A stretch of DNA of 42,214 nt from JABCPE02 sp963518845 (GCA_963518845.1 CAUQKV010000015.1:1-42214); one strand, 5' to 3'; numbered from the stretch's first letter, positions 1-8,311 are shown. Notes: generated from the sequence alone by a model not told the origin. Numbers and translations are program-made.

Positions 1-127
1 TACCTTGCTCATTGAAAATGAGGGTTTCGGTATAGTCTTCTGAAGAGTATTCTTCTCCTTTTTGCCACTGACCATCTTTGGTGATGACAGCAGCATAACA
101 ATGAGATTCATCTCGTTTTATCTTCAT
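1..127 (-). CDS. Hypothetical protein, N-terminal fragment cut by the window edge
   Basis: A reading frame opens with ATG at 127 on the minus strand and runs without a stop to the window edge, giving 42 residues that begin MKIKRDESHC. It has no signal peptide or recognisable motif; the visible part is polar with several aromatic residues. It starts 17 bases after the stop of the acetyltransferase gene on the same strand, so the two are probably co-transcribed. The family is not recognised and the length is unknown. Being open over 42 codons with a well placed ATG makes a real gene likely but not certain. Confidence 0.55.
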   Translation of the reverse strand, partial: MKIKRDESHCYAAVITKDGQWQKGEEYSSEDYTETLIFNEQG

Positions 128-144
128 AGTATTAAATTTGCTAA

Positions 145-606
145 TTAGTTAATTGCCGAATTACTTTTCATCATCTTGTATTTTTTTCTTTCTCCTTCAA
201 CAATTGCCACTACTTCGAAACCGAGTTTTCTATAAAGACCTTTAGCTATGGGGTTGTCATCAAATACATTTAAGCTAATAGAATGAACACTTTTATCCTC
301 AAAAAGCATTGCGACAAATAACTGCATTGCCAAGCTACCTAATCCTTTTCCTGTAAGCGAAGGATTGATAAGAAATCTACCAATGTGTATGTTATTTTCT
401 TCTACTTTTATTTGCTGAATCATCCCTATAAAACTACCCTCTGCCTCAATACGAAAACAATGAGGCAATGCATTGAGTGCTGCTATGGTAAGAGGGTAGG
501 GCAAAGCATCTCCTGCCCATTGCTGCAGGAAATCAGCTCCTTTGCTGTTTGTCCAAAGTATGATATCTTGTTTATCTTTAGTTAATAATCCTTCGGTTAT
601 TTTCAT
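145..606 (-). CDS. GNAT-family N-acetyltransferase
   Basis: This 153-residue protein has the single-domain GNAT layout. The acetyl-CoA binding loop is seen at about residues 83-91 (LTGKGLGSL, of the xxGxGx type), after a strand with GRFLINPS. The C-terminal part has the usual NPIAKGLYRKLGFE motif at about 118-131, where the Asn and Tyr typically contact CoA and the substrate. It should transfer an acetyl group from acetyl-CoA to an amine; the substrate (small molecule, antibiotic or protein N-terminus) cannot be read from the sequence. The gene is preceded by its own promoter and faces away from the M28 peptidase gene. The short gene that runs off the left edge follows it on the same strand. 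Confidence 0.85.
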   Translation of the reverse strand: MKITEGLLTKDKQDIILWTNSKGADFLQQWAGDALPYPLTIAALNALPHCFRIEAEGSFIGMIQQIKVEENNIHIGRFLINPSLTGKGLGSLAMQLFVAMLFEDKSVHSISLNVFDDNPIAKGLYRKLGFEVVAIVEGERKKYKMMKSNSAIN

Positions 607-631
607 TCATTTACTAAATTAAAATCTGTTT

Positions 632-660
632 CAAAAATATTAAATTTATTTTCAACCAAA
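632..660 (-). promoter_or_regulatory. Bacteroidota-type promoter of the acetyltransferase gene
   Basis: Read on the minus strand, a perfect -7 box TATTTTTG (consensus TAnnTTTG) lies at 639-632. A TTTG -33 element lies at 660-657, 17 bases upstream. The start codon at 606 is about 25 bases downstream. The spacing is slightly short, so the -33 assignment is tentative. Confidence 0.5.
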
Positions 661-677
661 TAAAAACTTGCGGGAAC

Positions 678-708
678 TTGCATTTTTTCTAATAAAACGA
701 TACTTTTG
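678..708 (+). promoter_or_regulatory. Bacteroidota-type promoter of the M28 peptidase gene
   Basis: A perfect -7 box TACTTTTG lies at 701-708, with a TTG -33 element at 678-680, 20 bases upstream, which is the normal spacing. Transcription should start near 715. That decides the start codon of the downstream gene: the TTG at 706 lies inside the promoter, so the ATG at 736 must be used. Confidence 0.7.
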
Positions 709-735
709 GGCAAAAATCAATTAAATTATAAACCT

Positions 736-2199
736 ATGAAAAAAATCGTTTTTACTCTCCTCATGGGAATCCTCTGCCCTTCACTGAGTGCACAGAGCTA
801 CAAGAAGCCTTTGGTTTCGGCTATTAAGGAAAAAGACCTCCGCACAGACATGTACCAGATGGCGGCAGACCAATTCTGGGGAAGAGAGGCAGGAACCCTT
901 GATGAGCTCAAAGTTTCCGTATGGTTCGCAGACAAAATGAAAGAAGCAGGGATAAAACCCGCTGGGGACAACGGCACTTATTTCCAGTTTTTTGATATGT
1001 ACCGCCACCAGATTTCTCCACTCAGCTCGGTGAAAATCGGTGATAAAAACCTAAAAATCTGGAAAGATATTTTAGTTTCTGATGTGGTAAATGCTCATTT
1101 CTCTCTGCCTATCATCAGCGTAGGCGAGGTAGAACCAGAGCAGCTGACTTCCCAAATTGCAGGGAAAGTAGTTGCCATCAATGTTTCTAAAAAAGGCATC
1201 GAGCAGGAAATGACCCTTTTCGAGAGAAGATACCCAAGATTCATCAAAGCTAAATACCTTAATTCAGCTAAAAAATTAGGTGCTAAAGGTATCGTTTTCA
1301 TTACGGATGAAATCTCTGACAAAAGCTGGATAGAAGTAGAACCAATGATGAAAAGAGGAGTCTATGGCGTGGAAGGACTAAATGAAAACATCAAAGAAGA
1401 TATTCCTGTCTTTTGGGTTAAAAAAGAAAACCAAAACTGGCTGAAAGGAAATCCACAAATTACCGTAAACTTACAGACAGAAACTTACAAATATCCTTCT
1501 GTGAATATCATCGGAAAGATAGAAGGAACAGACCCAAAACTTAAAAATGAATATGTCTTACTGAGCGGACATCAGGACCATGACGGCATCCGACACCCTG
1601 TGAAAAACGACACCATCTACAACGGTGCCGATGACAATGCCAGCACCTGCGTGGCTCTACTAGCAATGGGAAGAGCATACAGCAAACAGCCTGCAAAACG
1701 AAGCATCTTATTTGTAATTCACGGCGCTGAGGAAAGAGGACTCCTAGGGTCTAGATGGCATTCTGCCCATCCCATAGTTCCGAGAGAAAACATCGTAGCT
1801 GTGCTGAACGGCGATATGATTGGAAGAAATGATATCAACGAAGCTGCTCTTCTTGGCGGTCAGTCTCCGCACAAAAATTCTGATGACTTGGTAAGAATGG
1901 CAGAAGAAGCCAACCAAGAAAGCACTAAATTTAAGTTTTTGAAAGACTGGGATTTACCAGAGCATCCAGAGTTTTTCTATTTCCGAAGCGACCACCTGCC
2001 TTATGCAAGGCTTGGTATTCCAGCGGTATTCTTCACAAGTGTGCTGCACCACCAGTACCACCAGCCGCAGGACGAATCAGAAAACATAGATTTCAAGAAA
2101 CTTTACAAAATGACGGAATGGATGTATAGAACTTCTTGGAAAGTAGCCAACGAGCCACAAAGACCAAGACTCCTGCCCAATGTAAAATTTGAAAGATAA
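736..2199 (+). CDS. Secreted M28-family zinc aminopeptidase with PA-like insert
   Basis: The 487-residue protein has an N-terminal signal peptide (MKKIVFTLLMGILCPSLSAQ), a PA-like domain at about 90-240 and a C-terminal M28 peptidase domain. The two-zinc site is visible: HQDHDG (His279, Asp281), GADDNAS (Asp299), the catalytic and ligand pair Glu332-Glu333 in AEERG, NGDMIG (Asp360) and YHQPQDE (His442). It should cleave amino acids from peptide N-termini in the periplasm or outside the cell. A longer frame begins at a TTG at 706, but that codon is within the -7 promoter box, so I use the ATG at 736, which starts directly with the signal peptide. The gene stands alone, with a strong terminator after it. 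M28 is a broad family, so the exact peptide specificity is unknown. Confidence 0.9.
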   Translation: MKKIVFTLLMGILCPSLSAQSYKKPLVSAIKEKDLRTDMYQMAADQFWGREAGTLDELKVSVWFADKMKEAGIKPAGDNGTYFQFFDMYRHQISPLSSVKIGDKNLKIWKDILVSDVVNAHFSLPIISVGEVEPEQLTSQIAGKVVAINVSKKGIEQEMTLFERRYPRFIKAKYLNSAKKLGAKGIVFITDEISDKSWIEVEPMMKRGVYGVEGLNENIKEDIPVFWVKKENQNWLKGNPQITVNLQTETYKYPSVNIIGKIEGTDPKLKNEYVLLSGHQDHDGIRHPVKNDTIYNGADDNASTCVALLAMGRAYSKQPAKRSILFVIHGAEERGLLGSRWHSAHPIVPRENIVAVLNGDMIGRNDINEAALLGGQSPHKNSDDLVRMAEEANQESTKFKFLKDWDLPEHPEFFYFRSDHLPYARLGIPAVFFTSVLHHQYHQPQDESENIDFKKLYKMTEWMYRTSWKVANEPQRPRLLPNVKFER

Positions 2200-2212
2200 A
2201 ACCCCAAAATAG

Positions 2213-2243
2213 TCCGCCTCTTTTCTCAATGAAAAGAGGCGGA
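2213..2243. terminator. Bidirectional rho-independent terminator
   Basis: A perfect 13-bp stem pairs 2213-2225 (TCCGCCTCTTTTC) with 2231-2243 around a 5-base loop. It is followed by TTTTATTT on the plus strand and by a T-rich run on the minus strand. It sits between the convergent M28 peptidase and SPFH genes and can end both transcripts. Confidence 0.88.
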
Positions 2244-2267
2244 TTTTATTTAGTTTAAATTGGAAAA

Positions 2268-3206
2268 TTAGTGTCTATGTTCTTTTGGTGGATTAGGGTA
2301 GTGTCCTTTATCTGCTTCCTCCACTTTGTGTGCTGTGTTCATGGCAACTATCAGGTCATTCAGCATGGAATTTGCTGCCATTGGTGAATTTGGAAGAAGA
2401 ACCAAATTAGAACGGTTGTTAGCCCCTATGGAATGAAGTGTGTCATAATGCTGGGTAACTACTATCAGCGCTGATGCTTCCTGTGCATTGATATTCACAC
2501 TGTTAAGCATTTTTACGGACTCTTCCAGACCTTTTGCGATTTCCCTTCTTTGGTCTGCTATCCCCTGCCCTTGTAGCTTTTTAGACTCGGCTTCCGCTTT
2601 GGCTACGGCTACAATACGGATTCTTTCTGCTTCAGACTCGTATTCTGCTGCGGTTTTTTCTCTTTCCGCTGCATTGATTCGGTTCATCGCTTGTTTTACC
2701 TGCTCATCTGGGTCTATATCCGTCACCAAAGCCTTTATAATATCATATCCATAACTCTGCATTGCCTCCTGAATTTCAGCTTTTACAGCAATAGCGATAT
2801 CATCTTTTTTCACGAAAACATCATCTAGTTTCAGTTTTGGAACTTCGGCTCTCACCACATCAAAAACATATGAAGTTATCTGATTATGAGGATCTTCCAG
2901 TTTATAGTAAGCGTCACTTACCTGATTTCTAATTACTTGATACTGAACCGAAACTCTCATCTTAATAAACACATTATCAAGGGTTTTGGTATCTATCAAT
3001 ACATCAAGCTGTTGGATTTTTAAAGTTAATCTTTTGGTAATATTATCAATAAATGGAATTTTGAGGTGAAGTCCCGCGTGACGAACAGAATGGAATTTCC
3101 CCAATCGCTCTACGATTGCCGCAGTCTCCTGCTTCACAGTAAATAATGATGCCATAAAAAACAATACAGCAACAAATGCAAAAAAACTAAAAATAAGTGG
3201 TCCCAT
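2268..3206 (-). CDS. SPFH/Band 7 (stomatin-like, QmcA/paraslipin type) membrane protein
   Basis: The 312-residue protein starts with one membrane helix (about residues 3-22). The SPFH domain follows, with the typical QETAAIVERLGKFH opening, the GLHLKIPFID segment and the TLDNVFIKMRVSVQYQV strand. A long Ala/Glu/Lys-rich coiled coil fills about 175-235 (EREKTAAEYESEAERIR, then repeated AEAE-type heptads). Such proteins form large oligomers on the membrane and organise microdomains or assist FtsH-type quality control. No NfeD partner gene is next to it here, which fits the QmcA/paraslipin branch rather than the NfeD-linked one. It lies 71 bases downstream of dgt on the same strand. The physiological role in this group is not established. 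Confidence 0.88.
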   Translation of the reverse strand: MGPLIFSFFAFVAVLFFMASLFTVKQETAAIVERLGKFHSVRHAGLHLKIPFIDNITKRLTLKIQQLDVLIDTKTLDNVFIKMRVSVQYQVIRNQVSDAYYKLEDPHNQITSYVFDVVRAEVPKLKLDDVFVKKDDIAIAVKAEIQEAMQSYGYDIIKALVTDIDPDEQVKQAMNRINAAEREKTAAEYESEAERIRIVAVAKAEAESKKLQGQGIADQRREIAKGLEESVKMLNSVNINAQEASALIVVTQHYDTLHSIGANNRSNLVLLPNSPMAANSMLNDLIVAMNTAHKVEEADKGHYPNPPKEHRH

Positions 3207-3264
3207 AATTATAAAAATTTAATTTCATTTATTAGTATCAATGTCTAACGAAATGTTACAAAAA

Positions 3265-3283
3265 ATGTAAAAAAATTTTACAT
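3265..3283 (-). terminator. Weak AT-rich hairpin at the end of dgt
   Basis: ATGTAAAA at 3265-3272 pairs with TTTTACAT at 3276-3283 around a 3-base loop, overlapping the last codon and stop of dgt. On the minus strand it is followed by a short T run. The stem is almost all A/T, so it may only partly stop transcription before the SPFH gene. Confidence 0.35.
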
Positions 3284-4618
3284 CGTCATTCCGATATCTA
3301 TTCCTTTTATTTTTCGGTAAAGGTCCGTGGCGTAGTTATCCGTCATCCCAGAAACAAAATCCAAAACGCCCATTATCTTTTCATAAGGTTCGCCATCATA
3401 CCTAAACTGCTCGGGCAGTAATTGAAGAGCTTTTTTGTCATAATCCTTAGGATTTTCTTTTATCGCCGATGGAATAAAATGATTGAGAAGCTCATACATC
3501 ACGTTATACCCCGCATTTTCTATCTCTACCACCGCTCGGTGATTGTAGATTTCGTCAATGGAAAACTGCTTTATATCCTGCAAAGTTTTATTTTCTTTTT
3601 TAAAAATAGAAAGCAGTGACTGGTCTAAATTTCCTGTAAGAATATCATCAAATTTATCCTTGTAAAGCCTTATGGAAACATTGATTAGAGAATTGATAAC
3701 CTTTGCACGGAGGTAAGATATTCTGTCATTTTTATCAGAAATTACAGATAGTTTATCCTCTACTCGTTTTATGTTTTCATCTGTGGTTTTGATGAGTTCT
3801 AAGATAAGGTTTTCGCAATCGGAAGAAGAGATGATTTTCAGCCTGTGGGCATCTTCTATGTCTATGATATTGTAGCAGATATCGTCCGCTGCCTCTACCA
3901 GCCATACGAAGGGATGCCTTTTGTAGACCAGCGGTTCTTCCTGTTCTGTGATAAAAGCCGTAGCCTTGGCTATTTCTCTGAAAGTCTCTTTTTCGCTTTG
4001 GAAAAAACCGAATTTCTTTCTGTGAAGCTGTTTTCTATCCTTCGCTATGGATTCGCAGGGATATTTAGCAATACTCGCCAAAGTTGCCATAGTCAGCTGA
4101 AGTCCGCCCTTGTCCTTGCCTCTTTGCTGATGGGTAAGCACACGGATGGCATTGGCATTTCCTTCAAAATTAATGAAATCTGCCCATTGTTTCTCGGTCA
4201 TCAGAGATTTTAAATCTTCATTTTTCTCAAAATAACTTGCGATGGCATCTTCCCCAGAATGCCCGAAAGCAGGGTTTCCTATATCATGGCAGAGACACGC
4301 CGCCGCTATCACATTATGTAAATTATGCAGATAAAAATTCTTTGAATTCTCGTTTAATTCTTGAGCAAATTTCTCCACGATAAACTCCCCCGCAAAGCTC
4401 CCTAGACTTCTCCCCACCGAAGCAACTTCCAGCGAATGGGTAAGCCTGTTATGCACAAAAACGCTACCTGGGAGAGGGAAAACCTGCGTTTTATTCTGTA
4501 GTCTTCGGAAAGAAGTAGAGAAAATTATTCGGTCAAAATCCCTCTGAAAATCAGTCCTTGAAGCACTAGTGCTATCCGAGTTTCCTGTTCTCCGATTGGT
4601 ATATAATTGATTAAGCAT
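3278..4618 (-). CDS. dgt: Deoxyguanosinetriphosphate triphosphohydrolase (HD-domain dNTPase)
   Basis: The 446-residue protein matches bacterial dGTPases in length and opening sequence (RTDFQRDFDRIIFSTSFRRL). It then has NKTQVFPLP and the HD metal site: His61 in RLTHSLEV, His111-Asp112 in CHDIGNPAFGHSGED, and Asp245 in EAADDICYN. His120 and Glu123 are the conserved catalytic residues after the HD pair. The enzyme hydrolyses dGTP (and in some homologues other dNTPs) to the nucleoside and tripolyphosphate, lowering the dNTP pool in the cytoplasm. It lies about 1.1 kb from the ribonucleotide reductase cluster that fills the same pool, although an opposite-strand gene separates them. The gene starts close to a divergent WG-repeat gene; no clear -7 box was found for it. 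Confidence 0.92.
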   Translation of the reverse strand: MLNQLYTNRRTGNSDSTSASRTDFQRDFDRIIFSTSFRRLQNKTQVFPLPGSVFVHNRLTHSLEVASVGRSLGSFAGEFIVEKFAQELNENSKNFYLHNLHNVIAAACLCHDIGNPAFGHSGEDAIASYFEKNEDLKSLMTEKQWADFINFEGNANAIRVLTHQQRGKDKGGLQLTMATLASIAKYPCESIAKDRKQLHRKKFGFFQSEKETFREIAKATAFITEQEEPLVYKRHPFVWLVEAADDICYNIIDIEDAHRLKIISSSDCENLILELIKTTDENIKRVEDKLSVISDKNDRISYLRAKVINSLINVSIRLYKDKFDDILTGNLDQSLLSIFKKENKTLQDIKQFSIDEIYNHRAVVEIENAGYNVMYELLNHFIPSAIKENPKDYDKKALQLLPEQFRYDGEPYEKIMGVLDFVSGMTDNYATDLYRKIKGIDIGMTM

Positions 4619-4675
4619 AAATTAAAAATAATCCCAAATATCGGAATTTTTTAAATTATAGTAGCAAAAATTAAT

Positions 4676-4683
4676 TACCTTTG
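4676..4683 (+). promoter_or_regulatory. -7 box of the WG-repeat gene
   Basis: TACCTTTG fits TAnnTTTG exactly and lies 17 bases before the ATG at 4701. I see no convincing -33 element at the expected distance, so strength is uncertain. The leader would be only about ten bases. Confidence 0.45.
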
Positions 4684-4700
4684 TTAGAAAGTTTTAAAAT

Positions 4701-5723
4701 ATGAGAAAAATAATCCTTATTCTCATCCTATTAATCGGGAAATTAGCGTTTACACAAGAGAAATTATATTATTTTTATACTTCTGACAGCACTTTGGTAG
4801 GTGTGAAAAATGAAAAGGGGAAAATCATCATCCCTGCTCAATTTTCGGGATTTAGAATCTATGATACAGAAAACCCTATAAATGAACCTACAATAGAGTT
4901 TTGGGGGGCTTCCTTTAAAAATAAAAAATATGATAAAGATAACCCACGAATAGAGGCAGGAGAAGTCTATGATAGAAATGGAAAATTTCTATACTATCCA
5001 CAGTGGTTTGATAATGGAAATGATATTTGGGAAGAAGGACTGAGACGATATGTAGAAAAAAATAAAATGGGATTTGTAGATTGGTTTGGGAAGAAAGTTC
5101 TACCTGCAAAATGGGATTTTGCAACTCAATTTAACTACGGCTATGCAATAGTCTATACAGGTGGATGGAAAAGGGAATTTGATAAAGGAGGAGAACATTG
5201 GTTTATAGCCCCTATTTCCAAAAAATCAACCTCTTATCTCATCAATAAAAAAGGAATAAAAGTGAAGCCTCTGAAAAAATCTAATAATCCAAAAGACTAT
5301 TTATATGAAGGGAAATACTATCCTTACCCTTTTGTTTATAACAATATTGAACAAAAAATAGTAGATGAAATCAATCAATTAGAAATCCTAACAGAAATTA
5401 ATCATCCTTTTGACAAAAAAATTATAAACCATTACGAAATTGTAAATCGTCCTAATAAATATCTGCCCTATTATGAACTAAAAAACTTCTATGGTCAAGA
5501 GAAATATAATAGCCCAAACAATAGTCTCTGGGTCAATAAAAAAGGAGAAATATTTTATAAGAACTATGATTATAAATTCATCCCTTTAAAAGAATATATA
5601 AGAAAAATACTAGAACGAATCATAGAAGACCAAAAACAAGGCTATAAAACTAAAGACTACCCTATTAATGCTGAAAAACAACTAAAAGAAATAAAAAAGA
5701 TAGATTTTAAAATAAAAATGTAA
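4701..5723 (+). CDS. Secreted WG-repeat-like protein of unknown function
   Basis: The 340-residue protein begins with a signal peptide (MRKIILILILLIGKLAFTQ). At least two units resemble the WG repeat (pattern G-x-D/N-x-x-G-K-x-x-I/L-P-A-x-x-D). They are VGVKNEKGKIIIPAQFSGF at about 33-51 and GFVDWFGKKVLPAKWDFA at about 117-134, the latter followed by a typical YGYAIVY strand. A third, degenerate unit, SYLINKKGIKVKP, is near 174-186. The C-terminal 150 residues are rich in Lys, Tyr and Asn and carry no motif I recognise. WG-repeat proteins are common in Bacteroidota and mostly uncharacterised. The gene is noticeably more AT-rich than its neighbours (sampled lines are about a quarter G+C), suggesting weak selection or recent acquisition. 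It stands alone between dgt and a terminator. Confidence 0.75.
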   Translation: MRKIILILILLIGKLAFTQEKLYYFYTSDSTLVGVKNEKGKIIIPAQFSGFRIYDTENPINEPTIEFWGASFKNKKYDKDNPRIEAGEVYDRNGKFLYYPQWFDNGNDIWEEGLRRYVEKNKMGFVDWFGKKVLPAKWDFATQFNYGYAIVYTGGWKREFDKGGEHWFIAPISKKSTSYLINKKGIKVKPLKKSNNPKDYLYEGKYYPYPFVYNNIEQKIVDEINQLEILTEINHPFDKKIINHYEIVNRPNKYLPYYELKNFYGQEKYNSPNNSLWVNKKGEIFYKNYDYKFIPLKEYIRKILERIIEDQKQGYKTKDYPINAEKQLKEIKKIDFKIKM

Positions 5724-5740
5724 GCTAAAATAAGCTTACA
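5719..5740. terminator. Bidirectional terminator between the WG-repeat gene and nrdA
   Basis: TGTAAGCT at 5719-5726 pairs perfectly with AGCTTACA at 5733-5740 around a 6-base A-rich loop. On the plus strand it is followed by CTTTTATTTA, and on the minus strand by a T-rich run. It overlaps the stop codon of the plus-strand gene and lies just past the nrdA stop. Confidence 0.65.
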
Positions 5741-5753
5741 CTTTTATTTATCA

Positions 5754-7412
5754 TTACGCTTCACAACTTGAACAATTCATAAAATTAATAACTAATTCCT
5801 TAGAAACAGACTGCGAACGCTGATAATAAAGCGTTTTCACTCCCAATTTCCAAGCGTCTATTATCACTTTATTCACATCTTTTATTGGCATAGAAGATGG
5901 AATATTTAGGTTTAATGACTGTGCTTGGTCTATATATTGTTGTCTCTGTGCCGCCTGAGTTACGATTTCCAAAGGTGAAATCTCCTTAAAGGTCTTAAAC
6001 ACATCTTTTTCCTCCTGAGTTAGCTGGGTCATATGCTGAACAGAACCATGGTTTAGCATAATATCTCTCCAAACATCTTCCGTATCCAATCCTTTCTCTT
6101 CCAACAATTTAGCTAAATATTTATTTTTTCTAATGAAATTTCCTTTCGCTAAACCAGCTTTGTAATAATTGGACGCAAACGGCTCTATCCCTGGCGAAGT
6201 CTGCCCTAAAATAGCCGAGCTGGATGTCGTAGGTGCTATCGCCATAGTAGTGGCATTTCTAACTCCATAGCCTTTCAATAATTCTGGTTCTCCGTAGATG
6301 TTTGCTAATTCTTTAGAAGCGGCTAATGACTGCTCTTGGATTTGTTTAAACACTTTTGCGTTAAACATTTTCGCTTCCATGCTTTCAAAAGGAATCATAT
6401 TTCGCTGTAAATAAGAATGATATCCCAAAACTCCTAATCCCAATGCTCGGTGGCGAATTGCAAAATTCCTTGCAGCAGAAAGATAATAATTCCCTTCTGT
6501 TTTCTCAATAAATTCAGATAAAACAGCATCAAGGAAATATATGGCTAATTTTACTGCGTTTGTATCTTTCCACTCATCATAAAGCTCCAAATTCATGGAA
6601 GACAAACAACAGATAAAACTTTCTTCTGCTGTAGAAGGCAACATGATTTCAGAACAAAGATTAGAAGCATTGATAGTCAATCCTTTATCTTTATAAACTT
6701 GTGGTTTATTTCTATTTACATTATCCGTGAAGAAAATATACGGCATTCCTTTCTGCTGGCGGCTTTCCAAAACTTTAGCCCAAACTCTTCTCTTGTCTGT
6801 GTCGCCTTCTATCATTTCATGCATCCAATAGTCTGGCACACAGACCCCCATGAACAAATTCTGAATAGGATTACCGATGTCTCGGATTTGCAAAAACTCC
6901 TCTATATCATCATGGTCAATATCTAAATACGCCGCAAAAGCCCCTCTTCTCACGCCTCCCTGCGATACCACATCCATTGAGGTATCAAATAATTTCATGA
7001 AAGAAACTGCTCCAGAAGATTTTCCATTATCTGTAACTGCTGTTCCTCTATGTCTCAACTCACCAAAATACCCAGAAGTTCCGCCACCTATCTTGGTCTG
7101 CATGATAACTTCTCCCATTTTATGGGTAATTCCCTCTATGCTGTCTGGCACATGGACATTGAAACACGAAATAGGAAGCCCTCTCTGCGTCCCCATATTT
7201 GCCCATACAGGAGATGAAAAAGAAATCCATCCTTTGACAATCATTTCCTTAAAAGCCTCCTTTAATTCTGGTTTATACAGCCTCTTCGCTGCAGCTTCAG
7301 TTATTCTATCTATTGCCCCTTCTAGTGTTTCGCCTTTTAGTAAATATCCTCTGTTAAGCATTTGTTCTGATTCTTCATTGAACCACCAAATGTTTGTCTT
7401 TTCTTCCATCAC
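5754..7412 (-). CDS. nrdA: Ribonucleoside-diphosphate reductase large subunit, class I, without ATP cone
   Basis: The 552-residue protein is the catalytic subunit that reduces ribonucleotides to deoxyribonucleotides. Key residues are present. The radical-site triad is in ASNLCSEIMLP (Asn251, Cys253, Glu255). Cys83 in PISCFNVHV and a Cys at 268/269 in SFICCLSSMNL form the redox pair, and the C-terminal CSSCEA (Cys547, Cys550) shuttles electrons. The ATTMAIAPTTSSSAI motif is also there. It is about 200 residues shorter than E. coli NrdA because it begins right where the roughly 90-residue ATP-cone would end, so the usual dATP off-switch is missing. It ends a tight operon with nrdB, two unknown genes and an acetyltransferase; the gap to the latter is 26 bases. 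Two adjacent ATG codons open the gene; the choice between 7412 and 7409 is arbitrary. Confidence 0.95.
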   Translation of the reverse strand: MMEEKTNIWWFNEESEQMLNRGYLLKGETLEGAIDRITEAAAKRLYKPELKEAFKEMIVKGWISFSSPVWANMGTQRGLPISCFNVHVPDSIEGITHKMGEVIMQTKIGGGTSGYFGELRHRGTAVTDNGKSSGAVSFMKLFDTSMDVVSQGGVRRGAFAAYLDIDHDDIEEFLQIRDIGNPIQNLFMGVCVPDYWMHEMIEGDTDKRRVWAKVLESRQQKGMPYIFFTDNVNRNKPQVYKDKGLTINASNLCSEIMLPSTAEESFICCLSSMNLELYDEWKDTNAVKLAIYFLDAVLSEFIEKTEGNYYLSAARNFAIRHRALGLGVLGYHSYLQRNMIPFESMEAKMFNAKVFKQIQEQSLAASKELANIYGEPELLKGYGVRNATTMAIAPTTSSSAILGQTSPGIEPFASNYYKAGLAKGNFIRKNKYLAKLLEEKGLDTEDVWRDIMLNHGSVQHMTQLTQEEKDVFKTFKEISPLEIVTQAAQRQQYIDQAQSLNLNIPSSMPIKDVNKVIIDAWKLGVKTLYYQRSQSVSKELVINFMNCSSCEA

Positions 7413-7438
7413 TTTTTCTCTGTTATATAAATATAGTT

Positions 7439-7936
7439 TTATTTTAAATTTTTCTCAAATGCTTTTCTAGCGCTGCCTCGGAAATACACTTCTCCTCGGT
7501 ATTTATAGCCTTCTTTTTCTATAATTTTCAGCATTGGAATATTATCAAAATTAGTATCTATGCGGATACTCTCTATTCCCTTTTCTTTTGCTAATTTTTC
7601 CGCTTCCTGCAGGATTTTTTGTCCCAAACCTTTTCCCTTTGCTTCTTTGGAAACTGCTATTCTGTGGAGCGTGAGATAATCTCCCTGCCCTTCCCAGTTT
7701 TTTAGCTCTTCATAAGCAGGTTCTTTGTCAAAAATAATCGCAGCATAAAGATTCACAGCACCCTCTTCCTCAAAAACAAAACCATATCTTTTCTGAATAT
7801 CATTTTGTATTGTTCCTTCATTTGGATAGCCGTCCTGCCACTGGGTGCTGCCTTCGTTTTTACGAGTTTCCTTTGCAAAGGAAATTATCTCCCAAATCTG
7901 CTCAAAATCCGCCTGCTCCGCTTTTCTAAACTCCAT
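7439..7936 (-). CDS. GNAT-family N-acetyltransferase in the nrd cluster
   Basis: The 165-residue protein is a complete GNAT domain. The conserved strand and CoA loop are LHRIAVSKEAKGKGLGQKIL at about 90-109, with the KGKGLG pyrophosphate-binding turn. Late in the domain comes NFDNIPMLKIIEKEGYKYRG, the usual Asn and GY(F) region. The early residues (RKAEQADFEQIWEII) match the family opening. The substrate is unknown. The gene lies between an unknown small gene (10-base gap) and nrdA (26-base gap), so it is almost certainly co-transcribed with the reductase. Whether it modifies a reductase subunit or is simply a passenger cannot be told from the sequence. It shares only the fold with the other acetyltransferase at the left end of the window. 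Confidence 0.85.
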   Translation of the reverse strand: MEFRKAEQADFEQIWEIISFAKETRKNEGSTQWQDGYPNEGTIQNDIQKRYGFVFEEEGAVNLYAAIIFDKEPAYEELKNWEGQGDYLTLHRIAVSKEAKGKGLGQKILQEAEKLAKEKGIESIRIDTNFDNIPMLKIIEKEGYKYRGEVYFRGSARKAFEKNLK

Positions 7937-7946
7937 CAGAAACGAA

Positions 7947-8306
7947 TTACAAAGTTTCTAAGAGCTTATATACTGATTTCAGCTTATCATCTACCTGAGT
8001 CACTCCGATAATTCCTCCTGAAAATCCCGTAGTTTCTTTTTTTACAAATACTTCTATTTGATTATTTTCATTTTCGCTGATATGGATAGAACATTTAAAG
8101 TAATCTACAAATATCCCAAATAAAAGTCTCATCGTTCTATTTCCTTTTTCGTAGACTGTATTTCCAATACTTTCTGAAAGCGCTTTGTAGCCTGCGTCTG
8201 CCATTCTTTGCTTAATCTTTTCGTGCAGTTCTTCCTTAGATATATTGGCAAATACGCATAGAATTTGTTTTTGTGCTCCTACTTTATTTTCTACAAAATG
8301 TCCCAT
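7947..8306 (-). CDS. Unknown 119-residue protein in the nrd cluster
   Basis: I do not recognise the family. The protein has no signal peptide or membrane helix and looks like a small cytoplasmic alpha/beta domain. It has an amphipathic helix (ISKEELHEKIKQRMADAGYKAL, about 23-44), a middle segment of alternating hydrophobic residues (TMRLLFGIFVDYFKCSIHISE) that suggests beta strands, a Gly-rich turn (TGFSGGIIGV), and a C-terminal helix. It is separated by 5 bases from the 82-residue gene upstream and 10 bases from the acetyltransferase gene downstream, so all belong to one transcript with nrdB and nrdA. Steady codon use and clean spacing make it a real gene; the function is open. Confidence 0.75.
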   Translation of the reverse strand: MGHFVENKVGAQKQILCVFANISKEELHEKIKQRMADAGYKALSESIGNTVYEKGNRTMRLLFGIFVDYFKCSIHISENENNQIEVFVKKETTGFSGGIIGVTQVDDKLKSVYKLLETL

Positions 8307-8311
8307 AATTT

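Noticed and set aside
3845..4213. A 122-codon plus-strand frame
   Set aside because: It lies antisense inside dgt, whose catalytic residues are all in the other frame.
6877..7470. A 197-codon open frame on the plus strand opposite nrdA
   Set aside because: It is fully antisense to a well-supported nrdA, has no family motif, and its Ser/Pro/Leu-rich composition is typical of a shadow frame.
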